64,000 bases of DNA, from NCBI GenBank assembly GCA_021613535.1, contig CP075496.1:1612001-1676000 (forward strand), in the 5' to 3' direction. Both the position numbers and the translations under genes were made by a program. The DNA comes from Adineta vaga. Taxonomy: Eukaryota > Rotifera. Shown here one piece after another: positions 1 through 11,299 of the stretch (its first letter is position 1; every line of letters starts with the position of its first letter). The notes under the pieces were generated by a model, which was not told the origin of the DNA, did no database searches, and worked only from the letters and a program-made list of their open reading frames with translations.

Positions 1-2055
1 GAAGCTACTTTGAGATATCTCTCAAGAGAATCTTATCCGAGAGAGATTTCAAACATATACATAATATATTTCAGTAAGGTTAGATGTAATCTTAATGAAA
101 AAGAAAAAAGAAAGTGAACAAAAGAATCAGATTTCTTGAAAAGAAAAAGAATACTTCAAATGGCGACAACTTACATAAAAAAAGAATGTATCGAATGAAA
201 TCAAAGATCAAACAAAAACTTAATGTTCATTTAAACATTAAGAACAAAAAAGGAAAAAGGAAATCGATTATATAAGTGAGAAAGAATTACTTCTTTGGTT
301 TCGATTCGTTTTTATTCTTCTTTTATTTGTCTAGTAGGCAGATTTAAGATTACAAATTTGAATGTCTTTTCTATGTTCTCTTGGGTATATCATTTATTAG
401 AAATTCAAATAAGATGCTACTTGAATTGATCACATCTATATGCAATATTGGAGAAAAAAAAGAGAGAAAGAGAGGGAAACGTCAAGTGGCTCATTAATTT
501 TTCTATGTGTCGACTTTTTCTTCTTGTTATTTTTATTCGCGTTTTTTCTTCGTTTCGTGTTGTTCAACATCTAGGTGACAACAACGTATCAAGTGACGTT
601 GACCTAAATGTAATAATCGAGACGATGTACATATACATATATACATTCATTTTTGTTTTTATTGAACAATTGTATGTGCAAATCGAGATTGACATGAGAC
701 AGAAAGTGAGAAGCATTGTCGATCACTATTCTCAATGTATTGAGTTGGTCATGTTCGTGAGAAAGAATAATAATGACGAGAGCAATCGTTTTGTGCAATG
801 AACACGCAAATCTTTTCTTTTTGTTTGTGCATGCACTGATTAACATCATCAACATAGGAAGAACAAGCAGGCAGTCTCATTTTATGCCCATTAGAATACA
901 TACGATAGTCTTTACTCTCTCGATGTTGACAGTAGTTACCAATGGCTTCGATATTGTCGGTTCCTAATTGAATAAGATGCTAATTCATGCACAAGAAAGA
1001 TATGCTTTCTCGTTTTGTTCTCAGCAGGTCAGACAAGATGTTTGACCTTTTTATGGTTTCGTCATTTATCTCTTTTGTTTCTTTACCTCCTACGATCTGT
1101 GAGTTTTTTTCTTCGTTTTGTTTTTCAATGACGTGTCTTCTTTATGGGATAATAGTGAGACATCTGCTTTGTGAATACCGATACTAGATGTTACAGATCC
1201 ATCACATTCGTCTTTTTTTGTTCTATCGAAGAAACAAAATTGATAGGAATACTTTGATGTGAAGAATCTATCTTGAATAATGACGTATATGTATCATATT
1301 TGTTCAATGAAGAAAGAGTAAAAGCGACCATCTGGTGCATCATCAGTCTTAACTATTGATGATGATCAAAAGGATCTCGTCTTTCTTCACTTGGTCAGTT
1401 ACATCATTGTTTTCCATCCGGACCGTTTGCCTACACTTCCGGAGTCTCGTTTTTCTCCCTCGTATTCATATAATCAAAGAAATGTATGGTGATGAGTGAC
1501 GACGACAACGTCGACGAACGACAACGATTTGATTCGATCTTGAGCTTCTCTTCCCTTTTTTTTTTCTTTTTCTTCTTCTTCTTTTTTCTCTCTTCTATGC
1601 CTGATGTGTCTTGTTTGGAACAGTGTAAATCACACAAGCTGCCTTCGTCTTCTCTAGTAGAATAGACACATACATACAAATACACACACGAGAAATATAG
1701 CGAAAAAAAGAGAATAGCAAAAAAAGAGGAAAAGACAGTCGTTACTACCGCATCTAGAACCGCAATAATGATGATCTCCCTCAACGTTCTACTACCGGCG
1801 TTGTTTTTCTCGTTTCATACTAGTTGTTCTACGCTCTCTCTCCCTCTCTCTCTCTCTCTCCCCTCTGTCTATCTGCCTGTATTGTCATTCTAACTAATCA
1901 GTCGTTGTCGTTTTTTTTCTGTTCGTTCGTATAATATATGACCTTGTAGATCTCAGGAATTTTTGTGCGTGTCTATTAATGATAAAGACACGAATTATCA
2001 TCATCATTTTCATAATGATCTATTGAATGGTTTTCGTTCGACGAAGACGACGAAT
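1..2055. other. Non-coding left flank
   Basis: No convincing gene. The open frames here are short, rich in Phe, Leu, Ile and Lys, and lack splice partners or recognisable motifs. The right part (about 1,550-1,950) is strongly pyrimidine-rich with CT microsatellite and is probably the promoter and 5' leader of the CUB-domain gene that follows. Confidence 0.6.
1833..1865. repeat. CT microsatellite
   Basis: Almost pure CT dinucleotide run with a few CC interruptions, just upstream of the CUB gene. Confidence 0.85.
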
Positions 2056-5000
2056 ATGTCGTCGTCGAACTATGTTCTACTTGTGATTATCATCATGGAC
2101 TTCTCATCGACAGTTCTATTTATTTGTTTAATATTTTTCAAATGTCAAGTTCGTGGTCAAGAAAATTCAGCACTTCAATCATCTTTAACTGTTGAAACTC
2201 AATATCTTACATTTGATATGAGTCAATATGGACAAGATGGTGGTGTTTTTTCCAGTATGTTTTTCTTCTTTCCATTCATATTCATTTCACTTTCTTTTTT
2301 TTAGGTCCTAATTTTCCAAATAATTATCCACAAAATACAATCTTATTTTATCAATTTATTGCCTCATCTGACTATCGTGTTGTTATTGAAATTGATTCTT
2401 TTCAAATTCGTGGTGTTACTCCTCAATGTACTCATGATTATCTTGATGTTTTTATCAATGTAACAAATTTTGATTTTGTACATAATGTACTGAATGATCA
2501 ATTACTTCATCGTTATTGTGGTCGAAATAAACCACCACTACTTGTCTCATTTACAAATTTACTTCTCTTAGGATTCTTTACAGAAGATACCCAAACTGAA
2601 CGTGGTTTTAATGGATCATTTCGATTTATTCCAGCTCAACCATATCGAAATAATTTACAACGTCAACCATGTGATTATATATTTAATTCATCAAAAGCAA
2701 AACGTGGTGAATTTTTTTCTTCAACATATCCAGGAACATATTTACCAGTAAGAAAATAAGAATAAAAGACGAAAACTATAAACTAATCTTTTTGTGATTC
2801 TAGTGGCAATTTTGTAATTATTCATTTATTGGTTTACCTGGTGAACGTATTCACATTCGTTTTCGTGATTTAATTCTTTTTAAAACTCCAAATACTCAAC
2901 ATTGTGCTGTTGATTTAATCAAAGTCTATGATAATATCTTAGATCCACCTGAACTTCGTCGATTTTTATCAAGTTTTCGACAAAATACTCATTCAGACCA
3001 ACAATATCTTTCCGATCAACATGATCAACATCATATAACTGATCTTTGTGGTACATATCATTTGCCACTTGATGTTTACTCTACAAGTAATATCTTATTA
3101 CTCTACTTCATTGCTACACATTATGCCGAACTGACAGATGAAGAACAAGCACAGATGTCTGATTATGCTCGACCTCTTTGGCGAAAAGGTTTCTATGCTG
3201 AATATGAATTTTCTTCTTCATTAACAAAACTTGATTTTATCGATAAAACGAAATCGAATCAATATGTTTCGGGTACTGAATGTGATCAAACAATAAAATC
3301 ATTTGGTCAAGGTCATGGAATTATTCATTCACCAAATTGGCCACATGCTTATAAACCTCAAACATCATGTACAACGTATTTATTAGGACTTGATGATCGT
3401 TATACATTAGAAAATGTTGAAATTGAATTTGATCAATTTGATATTGATTGTAATCTAGCTTCATTAGTGATTTACAATGCCAGTCGAATCTATGATTATC
3501 GTTTACGTTCACGTCCTTCATCAAATAATTCACCATTAGTAACAACATCTAAATCACCTTTGTTCAGTAATTATTATCGACAAGAATTAGATTTCAAAGG
3601 TAATCTTTCCTTTTGTGGACATTTTAAACCCGAAGGACGTTTCGTTTCTCAAACTGCACTTTTAAAATTATCCTTTATTCCAACGGATCGTTCGGGAACA
3701 AATACATTTTCATCGTTAAATAACGGAGGAAAATTTCAAGCAAAATATAAATTTGTTAAAAGTTATCATCAAGTATCAGCTGATGAATACGATGGAACAA
3801 ATCCTAATATCTGTAATCTTTCTTATTATCAATCACGAACAATAACTGGTAAGAAGAAAAAACACTTGATTTATTTTTAATTAAACTGTTTTCTCTTTAG
3901 GAAAATTTGAACCTCCACGTTCGTCAGAAAATGATTATTTTGCAAATTCAAATTGTACATTTAATTTCTTTCCTTTGAATGAACATTCACGTTTATTAAT
4001 TTGGTATGATTATTTTAATATAGCTGATGATGATCTTGTTCGATGTCCCTCGGACAACCTCACATATACATATAGTCTTCATTCATCATCGATATTCTAT
4101 TCTCATCCATTTCATTATTGTGGTTATCGAAATTTTCCATCGCCATTTCTAACACTTCGTTCAACCGAATTATTTCGTGTACATTTTCGTTCAAATGATG
4201 ATTCCGAAACAGGTCTAGGTTTCGAAGGACGTTATCAATTTCTTAATCAATCGAGTTCATTTTTCTCATTCATATGTCGAAGTCCATTTGATTCAATTAT
4301 CTATATTAATGAAACAAAGGAACCATCAGGAAACATTTCTACTGATGGTTATCCAGAAAATGTCATCTGTGAATGGTCTTATGTAACAACACGAGGTTTT
4401 CAATTTCTTCTAGAATTAAATTTACTACAAATTGAAGGTTCAAAAACAAAAGATCCACCACAAGGTTGTCAAACAGCTGTCCTAAGAATTTACAGCGAAG
4501 GACGTTTTGATGAATTATGTGGACAACAAGATGAAATTTCTTATTTTACAACTGATTCAAATTGGTTTACAATACAATTTATATCCTTAAATCGACAAAC
4601 AAAAGAATTATTACGTGGTTTTCATTTATATTGGACTGTTATTGAAATGAAACTGAAATCTACAGAACAACAATGTTCCTTATCGAATGAATATTTCTAT
4701 TGTAGAAATACAATAAATCATACGATAGGAAATTTTTGTATTCATCGTTCACTTGTATGTGATGGTCGTTCACATTGTCAACCATTATCAAATGATGATG
4801 AACATCCATCAAATTGTTATATGGTAATTCCATCACATTCAAAACATTCTTCTTCGTCATTACCATCATCAACGTTCTCATTTTTTCAACAACATCTTCT
4901 TTTAATTATCATTATCTTTATACTTTGTTTAACAATGTTATGTATTGCTTTGATATTAATTTGTTTATTAATTAAAATGAAACGACGACAACAAGATCGG

Positions 5001-5165
5001 CAAGTAAACAAATCACGACGACGAACAAATCAACAAGATGATTTTTTACTACGAAAAAAATCTCTTCAAACATATTCCGACGAAGAAGAAGAAGATGACG
5101 ATGAAGATAATCAGTCGGAATTTATTGCTACGAATAGAATGGAACAGGCTGTAACGACTGTTTAG
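2056..5165 (+). CDS. LEV-10-like receptor-clustering protein (5 CUB + LDLa + TM)
   Basis: Four exons (2056-2254, 2305-2747, 2804-3848, 3901-5165) join in frame to 983 residues. A signal peptide lies near the N-terminus; an alternative start at 2095 gives a cleaner one. Five CUB domains follow at about residues 52-185, 194-370, 374-540, 548-677 and 688-812, recognisable from SPNFPNNYP- and HSPNWPHAY-type openings and paired cysteines. One LDL-receptor class A repeat (about 819-868, six cysteines, ending in a DGRSHC motif), one membrane helix (about 893-921) and a charged tail with a Glu/Asp run complete it. Five CUBs plus LDLa plus TM is the layout of nematode LEV-10, which clusters acetylcholine receptors at muscle synapses; Neto-type proteins have only two CUBs. 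Synaptic function here is inference from architecture. Confidence 0.85.
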
Positions 5166-5600
5166 GAAGAAAACAACACACACACACACAGATCAAAATG
5201 AATTTTATGTTGAATAATCCGTCCGTTGGCTTTTTTTTGTTTTGTCTTGTTTATGCAAACGTGTGTATGAGAGAGATATCATGTACGCGTGTGTGTTAGA
5301 AAGATTGAAAGAATAAATAAATAAATCTATCAAGTTAATTATTTGAATGAGTTTGAGGGACATTGAAAGAGGAGAAAAATGTCTTAATGTGTTGAAATAG
5401 ATATGATTAGAGATAATATGATAAAATGTTTCTGAATGGTTTCAATTACTAGTGTTGTTTTTGATACTAATAAAAAACGAAGAAAAGCTTATTTTGATAT
5501 AGAAAACGAGAAGTAATAAATTGTTAATTAGAATATATTTTATTAGTTTAGAACGATCGTTTTTTTGCTTCTCCCTCTGTAATATAATTAACTATTTATA
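5166..5600. other. 3' flank of the CUB gene
   Basis: AT-rich, with a short CA run right after the stop codon and several AATAAA hexamers (for example near 5,313-5,325) that could end the transcript. No gene seen. Confidence 0.5.
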
Positions 5601-5606
5601 TAATTG

Positions 5607-6125
5607 AATTCATACAGTTATTCGATCGATCAATTCAATAAGACGTTTACAAAGTTTTCTTTTTCTATTCGTTAATCAACGTTAAACGAACAACTTTAGA
5701 TTACTAATGATTTACATGTTTATTTATTTGCAAATTAAGAGTAAAATATTGAATAATTCATAATGAGTGAGATAAGAGAAATGTTATTTTAAAAATGACC
5801 GACAGCTTCTGTTGGACAATAGTGTGATTTTTCATGAACAAATACAAAAAATCTTTTGATTTACTTTGAAATAATAATTTGTTCCAGCAACAACTTAAGT
5901 GGCAACTTAAACAGACTTTTTCGATCTGAACGAAATACATCAAACTTTTCGAATTTATGATTTTCAATTCATGTAGTCAATATGTGACGAATAACGAATA
6001 GTGAATAATAAAAAGAAAAAAATCGTATATAGAAAATACTTTTTGAATAGTTAGTTATATTCTCATATGAAGCAAATAGTTAATGGAGCGATTCATTTTG
6101 CCTATGTCTTATTCATCATGAAGAC
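5607..6125. repeat. Decayed duplicate of the cystatin locus
   Basis: The stretch 5607-5763 is nearly identical to 16,035-16,190 downstream of the intact cystatin gene. The stretch from about 5,935 to 6,125 resembles the DNA upstream of that gene (16,770-16,980). Between them lies a shortened, broken cystatin body. The two copies are in the same orientation, about 10.4 kb apart. Confidence 0.75.
5789..5925 (-). pseudogene. Cystatin (stefin) pseudogene
   Basis: Read on the minus strand, the sequence aligns with exon 3 of the intact gene at 16.2-16.8 kb. The two glutamine codons around the inhibitory QVVAG loop have become TAA stops, leaving VVAGTNYYFK behind a stop. Most of the last exon is deleted, although its final codons (a CPTEAVGHF-like end before TAA) survive. 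The first two exons are not recognisable. It cannot encode a working cysteine-protease inhibitor. Confidence 0.75.
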
Positions 6126-6265
6126 TAATCTTTCTATTTTTTTTCTCTTTCTTTCCTGTAAAGAAAACAAGCATGGCAGGATGGATATATGTATACAATT
6201 CTTCTTTTACATTTATTTAAATGAAAAAACTTTATAAAAGTTATTCAAATAAATCCTTTTTAACC

Positions 6266-6361
6266 TGGTCAGTCGTTTTCCCAAGTTGGTCCGCAACTTG
6301 CCCAATGAGTGAGTGTAACAAACCCTCTTTGAGCGTTTTGTTGGGGAAAACGATCTGACCA
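6266..6361. repeat. Short inverted repeat, possible miniature TIR element
   Basis: TGGTCAGTCGTTTTCCCAA at 6266-6284 is repeated in inverted form at 6341-6361 with a one-base insertion and one extra G. The 56 bases between are less AT-rich than the surroundings. This could be a miniature transposon or the stem of a hairpin RNA; no target duplication is clear. Confidence 0.55.
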
Positions 6362-6362
6362 C

Positions 6363-6947
6363 CTTGTCCATTCTTCTTCATTTTAAGATGTTTCGATCTC
6401 GGAACGAAAACATTATTTTATTTTTTGTTCAGCAGCTTGCCAAACTAATCACCTGTTAAATCTTTTGGTATATGGACGGGCATTGAATCAATCTGAAAAC
6501 TCAAATAAAATGTGTCGAATGAAACTAATAATTATAATTTCTAAGAAATGGTGAATTCTAAATGCTGCAGCCATTAATCATTTTTCTACGCTTAATGGAA
6601 AAAAATTTATTCTTAACCTCGATAGATATCTTTGCCGATACATTGAAAATATCCATTCGATTAAATGGATTTCCTCTTTATGATTAATCAGTACTCAAAC
6701 CTTTTCGTAAAGTTTGTTGGATTTTATGAAAATTCTAATAATTTAAAAATAGGCAACAATGCCTTCGAATTTATTTTTGAAAAAACGAAAAAAAAAGTCA
6801 GATAAGAAGATAATCCAGTAGTAAATTGTTCAGTTAAATTATCTGACATTGAAGTAAAAAAGGTTGACTAGATCGATATACAAATATAAGAAATAATCAG
6901 ATTGCTGCAAATTGTACACGTAATTGTCGATTTTCATTCAGTTGAGT
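6363..6947. other. No gene seen
   Basis: AT-rich spacer without a frame or motif I can support. Confidence 0.5.
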
Positions 6948-7220
6948 TTATTTAATTGTTTGATTTTGTTCACTGTTTAAATATAATGCTGATACTGATA
7001 TTCGTTCAATATTTTTACATGTCATTTGAAGTTGTTCTGTTTTATTTGTAAGAAGATTCCAAAGACCTTTTAGTCGATCAGGTAATAAAGGTCCACCATC
7101 AGTTGTTAACATAGTATTCGATTGAAAATGAACATGTAAATGTTTTAATAACAAATAAAGAAATGGACGTGATGAGTTTAATGTTGCTAGAATATCTGAT
7201 AATAAACGGGTTAATGCCAT
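6948..7220 (-). CDS. Orphan exon or gene fragment, unknown
   Basis: Open frame of 90 residues from an ATG; the same frame stays open upstream to about 7,325, adding about 35 helical, Leu-rich residues before a TGA. It looks like real coding sequence (amphipathic, balanced composition, SRPFLYLLLKHLHVHF segment), not a chance frame, but I do not recognise it. No clean acceptor or upstream exon is visible, so it may be the last piece of a gene lost by rearrangement. Function unknown. Confidence 0.35.
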   Translation of the reverse strand: MALTRLLSDILATLNSSRPFLYLLLKHLHVHFQSNTMLTTDGGPLLPDRLKGLWNLLTNKTEQLQMTCKNIERISVSALYLNSEQNQTIK

Positions 7221-7325
7221 ACATGTTCGTAAAGATTTATTTAGAAGAAAACTAAATAAACTGTTTAAAAATAATAAATCTTGAATAAGCGTTGTTGATG
7301 AATGTGTTTTATCATTTGAAACTTT

Positions 7326-7830
7326 TTTTCTTCAATCAACTTTTATTGGTGATATTTATGTCAAAAATCAAACTCTATAGAAATATAGTTTTATTATATG
7401 TAAATTCATTATATAATTAAAAAGGTAAAGCGTCTTCATTTGATTGAATATAGTCATGATTATTGTAATCATTATAACTTACTGTATTCGATTTTTGGAT
7501 AATAACAGCAGAATTTCGATCGATTAATTTTGATTAAAAGTTTACGTTATGAATGTCAAAAAGAGGTGTTGGACGTAAGGTATATTAGCATGATTTTTTT
7601 GTTGACCATTGGAAATCTGTAATAGGATTTTATTTCAATGTATTCTATGATAATATATGTTTATTTAAATCAAGATATAATAGAACATACAGAAAAAATC
7701 TGCCTAACGAGACAAACAGAAACAAAAGCGGATACATTGACTATACAAAAATAATAAAACAAAGTCAAATTTATTTATAGTCATCTGCAAACTCATTTAA
7801 TCAAGAATTTGACATGTAATCAGCGCATTG
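7326..7830. other. No gene seen
   Basis: AT-rich spacer between two small minus-strand pieces. Confidence 0.45.
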
Positions 7831-8504
7831 TCAGCCATTTTTTTCACGAAGGATGTTTTCGTCATTTCGTACTCTAGAAAATAAACAGAAAAGAAGTGAT
7901 AAAATTGTTTCGCTAAGTATGTAGATGATAATACTATCAAGTATTCTGAGAAAATTGAAGAGATTTGGTTAAAACTTGTCTCTTGTCATTTCATAACAAG
8001 AAAAATATCCATATACGACTTTACAATGAGTGAGATATATATGACCCTTCTACTTATCGAGAGATACTAGAATTAACAAAAAAGAATCAAGCTCTTGCTG
8101 ATAATTTATGATTTTCTAAGAGAAAAGAAAGAGTCTTACTTCAAAACAATTTTTTTAATATCTTCGTAACTTGTTTGTCGGTATTGATGTTTGCGAGCTA
8201 TTTCTAGTTCTTCGATACTATGACATTCAACAAGATCAAATACGACCGAGTTCTTGATATTTTCTGTATCAAATGGCACAAATGTCTCAGTCTTTACATT
8301 TTCTTCCAATGATTCATATGCTTCATTAATCATGTCATCGAGGGTGTCACCACCAGCAGCACCCATCAGTTTCGAGGATGGATCATAAAACATACCTCCA
8401 CAATAGTTGTCTTCATCGTTATGAACAAGAAAAACGAAAATAATACGGTATCTGTTATCTTTTGATAAGCTTGTGTTCAGATTATTATTAACAGTTGATT
8501 CCAT
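7831..8504 (-). CDS. Hypothetical 135-residue acidic protein
   Basis: Exon 1 (8140-8504) is an open frame starting with MESTVNNNLN. At its end a GTAAGA donor is followed, 266 bases on, by a pyrimidine-rich acceptor that adds 43 bases (7831-7873) in phase and ends in TGA, giving 135 residues. Without that splice the frame ends after 122 residues. The product is acidic, with no signal peptide or membrane helix; a hydrophobic RIIFVFLV strand and a GGMFYDP motif suggest a small alpha/beta fold. I do not recognise a family. The intron is longer than most in this window. Confidence 0.5.
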
Positions 8505-8859
8505 GGTAAATACGGCAAGAAATGAAACGGCAAACTAAAACAGGCAAAAAAAGATACCAGTTTATATATTTATTTACGTATCTGTGAAAGAACAACGATG
8601 GCCATGATTGAATTAACCAATCACGTTGCTTAATTCAACTTTAAGTTAGTCCATATTTTCTCGGTGTGTTCTACCCCTTATGATTCATTATTTATGTATG
8701 TATCTTATATAATTGTGCTTAGCCCAATAAAAAGTAGCACTGACATATTACTTGTAAACATCTCATATATTATCTTTATACAAATATTTTTAACGAATTT
8801 TAAAATAAATAAGTGAATGTGTTTGCATGACTTGCATTTTAAAAATCCCCACAGATGGC

Positions 8860-9030
8860 GTAATGTACCGGTATATTATCGTGTAGCATTTTCCCATGTG
8901 CTACGAACCGCATAAAAATCGCCGGTTAACCGGCGGTAGACCGATCGTAGAACTGAGGAGTATACCGCCTAAAAACCGCCGGTTTTCCGCAGTTTTTGCC
9001 GGTTTCTCGCGGTTATCCGCCGGTTTTTTC
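8860..9030. repeat. GC-rich block of CCGG-type repeats and palindromes
   Basis: A GC-rich island in AT-rich DNA, built from variants of AACCGCCGGTT. It includes a perfect 16-bp palindrome (CGCCGGTTAACCGGCG at 8920-8935). It resembles in style the subterminal repeats of the element at 9938-10539 and may be a relic of a related transposon; ends not found. Confidence 0.5.
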
Positions 9031-9249
9031 TCTTGAATTGCTCATTTTTACTGGTTTTTTATCGATAGTTATTTACGCATATTATAGTTTCATTACGTTT
9101 TATTTTCAATTTCCATCATGCCAAAAGAAATTACACATAACATAAAAGTAACACACTTTGGCATTTCTTAAATCTGTCATGGACTAGAAAACACCAGGTG
9201 AAGTATAAACAACAAAAAACTGACGCAATTAAATTAAAAAATTTATGCA

Positions 9250-9935
9250 TTAAATACATGACCTGCAACTACGGGCTTTTTGTCTCTCTTCCAAGTTCGA
9301 CGTCAGCTTCTAAATAAAAATAAGAAGAAAAACATTTGCATTTGTGAAATATTATTTAAGAAATTCTTTAATTTTCTATTCAGACACTCGTCTGAAAAGA
9401 CTTCAATATCATTATGTCAAACTTATATATTAAATTTAGAAAAACGGTAAGAATCTTTAAAATATCTGTTCAGTTTCTCCTATATATTCTTTTACTTTCT
9501 ATCATCTCGAAGAATAATTGCAACGTACCTTTAATGAATGAATAACTTTGGTGTGGTGTGAGACTAGTTCATTTTTCTTTGCCACACGATCAAGTTCAAG
9601 TAATTCGTCTTCACAAATAGTTCAGTCGCTAATTTCAATGCAGACAAGTTCTTTTTCGTCGGATCACTAAGAAAACGTAGAACATCAAAAGTTGTTTTAC
9701 CATCATCAGTTGAATACGGCTAAATCACAGAAAACATCTGATAATTGAAGAAACAAGAAAATTACCATACCAACTCGAAGGATATGAACTTCCATCATTA
9801 TCTATGCTAGCATCTTCAAGAGGATTAACTTCTTCTTCAATACCACCATAAATCTACAATCAACAGAAATATGGTGAGAAATATCACTATGTTATCAATA
9901 CCTACGTTACTTTTCAATAAAGCTTTTTCATTTAT
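9250..9935 (-). pseudogene. Decayed multi-exon gene fragment abutting a transposon
   Basis: On the minus strand a chain of exon-like pieces can be read: NEKALLKSN (ends at about 9,906), then an exon beginning IYGGIEEEVNPLED, then one beginning PYSTDDGKTTFDVLRFLSD, then a segment with EDELLELDRVAKKNELV, and a last exon ending at a TAA at 9250-9252. Splice signals remain, but a frame change is needed between LKLATEL and EDELLEL. The upstream exon runs straight into the terminal repeat of the element at 9938, so the 5' part is missing. I do not recognise the protein. Confidence 0.5.
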
Positions 9936-9937
9936 AT

Positions 9938-10539
9938 TAGGCATGCAACGGTGACGGTGACCGTTCACCGGTCCACCGGGATGAACAGTGCACCGGTCCA
10001 CGGAGACCACCGCTGGACCGGTGAACGGTGAACGGAGGACCGGTGAGAGCGGTGACTTGATAAGATGAGTCCTCATCATAATTTACAACCATTTAACTAA
10101 TTGATGTGTTCTAGCTTTTCGTCAATTCATATTTAATTTTAATGCCCTCAGATATAATTTAATGCAAGTATTCACTAGTTCATGTAAGACATAGATTTAC
10201 TTTCTCGATATCAGTCCACAAAAATATTCCGAAAATGTGTATATAAAGGATTTTAAAACACTACTTGATTAGTTACAAGATGACGTAAGTGAATTAGTAA
10301 ACCGGTGGACGGTGAATTGATGGACCGGTGAATCGGTGGACCGCTGAACTGATGAGGTCGGTGGTGGCGGTGAGACCGGTGACCCATGAACGGTGAACGG
10401 TTGCACCGCTCAAACTGATAGACCGGTGAACCGGTGACCGATCGTACAATCTGCCGGTGGTAACGGTTTGTCGGTAAGGATCAATGACAGTGAATCGGTG
10501 ACGGTGATACCGGTGGCCACCGCCACTGTTGCATGCCTA
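9938..10539. mobile_element. Non-autonomous hAT-like TIR element (602 bp)
   Basis: Ends are inverted copies: TAGGCATGCAAC at 9938 and GTTGCATGCCTA at 10528-10539, with weaker pairing for about 12 more bases. Both ends carry many CGGTGA/ACCGGTGA-type repeats in opposite orientation, and the middle (about 10,080-10,300) is AT-rich. TIRs beginning TAG plus GC-rich subterminal repeats are typical of hAT miniature elements. ATAT flanks both ends, but a clear 8-bp target duplication expected for hAT is not seen, so the superfamily is tentative. No transposase. Confidence 0.7.
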
Positions 10540-10550
10540 ATATTAACATA

Positions 10551-10849
10551 CTTAGGACATTCCAAGAGTAGTGGCGAAGCCTCTTTTTTTCCTTATAAAT
10601 AGGCTTTGAAAAAACTATTTTTTTAGCAATCGATAGAGCGAGAAAAACTGCATCTTTCTATGCTAATTGATCTATATCAAGGTAAGGTTATATCGATGAA
10701 ACTTCAATAAAACTCTTTTTTGCTCAGATCTCCCTGGTAGCAACAATACGAAAAAAACAAATAGATGTGGTTTTTTCTTCGTTTTTTTCCTTTATTTTCT
10801 CTTGTTCTTTCTTTCAATGTTGTTTTTCTTTCTCTTCTAATATTTGACT
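10551..10849 (+). repeat. Left 299-bp terminal inverted repeat
   Basis: Identical to the inverse of 11300-11598; inner boundary is at a shared TATTTGACT. Confidence 0.9.
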
Positions 10850-10986
10850 ATATATTCATTTCATGGTAAACGAGAAATAACAATAATAGCATAGGAAAAT
10901 AGGTGACTACGTTTATTAGTTGTTTATTTGATCAAATGTTCAAAATAATGATCTTCATGATCGATGCACAACTACATTCTCTCGAT

Positions 10987-11185
10987 TCATTTTTCGAACG
11001 TTGTTTCAGGAATGGGTCTGCCAGATCGTACTTCAGTTTCGATTTCTTCTCGACCATCTTTCCACTGTTGTGAGAGAAGGAGCCTGATGACCATAAACGG
11101 AGTTCAATTCATCATGAATAATTCTGGTTTGAATATTAAGTACAGTACGCACTTTGATGTAAAAACGAAAGTTTTCTTCACTCAT
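10987..11185 (-). pseudogene. Mariner-type transposase N-terminal fragment
   Basis: From an ATG at 11185 the minus strand reads MSEENFRFYIKVRTVLN, then RIIHDELNSVYGHQAPS, then TTVERW, the paired helix-turn-helix region found at the N-terminus of mariner/SETMAR-type transposases. The next expected segment is present in another frame as KDGREEIETEVRSGRPIPET, matching the conserved GRES..D..RSGRP linker. A short deletion with frameshift at the W/KDGRE junction and a TGA at 10987-10989 end it. The whole DDE/D catalytic domain is missing. Confidence 0.8.
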
Positions 11186-11299
11186 TTAACAGAGAAAATT
11201 TGCTCTCACTTGTCTAAATTTCTCGAATGTAAACAAATAAAAAGCCCGTACAGATTAAATCAGTCTGCCGGACACGTTACTATACATAGACGTATAGAC

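Noticed and set aside
448-1187. Several overlapping open frames on both strands
   Set aside because: Rich in Phe, Leu, Ile and Tyr, no motif, no splice context; products of AT-rich composition.
9837-10079. Minus-strand frame with His/Arg-rich N-terminus
   Set aside because: Its first half is translated transposon subterminal repeat; only the last part belongs to the decayed gene.
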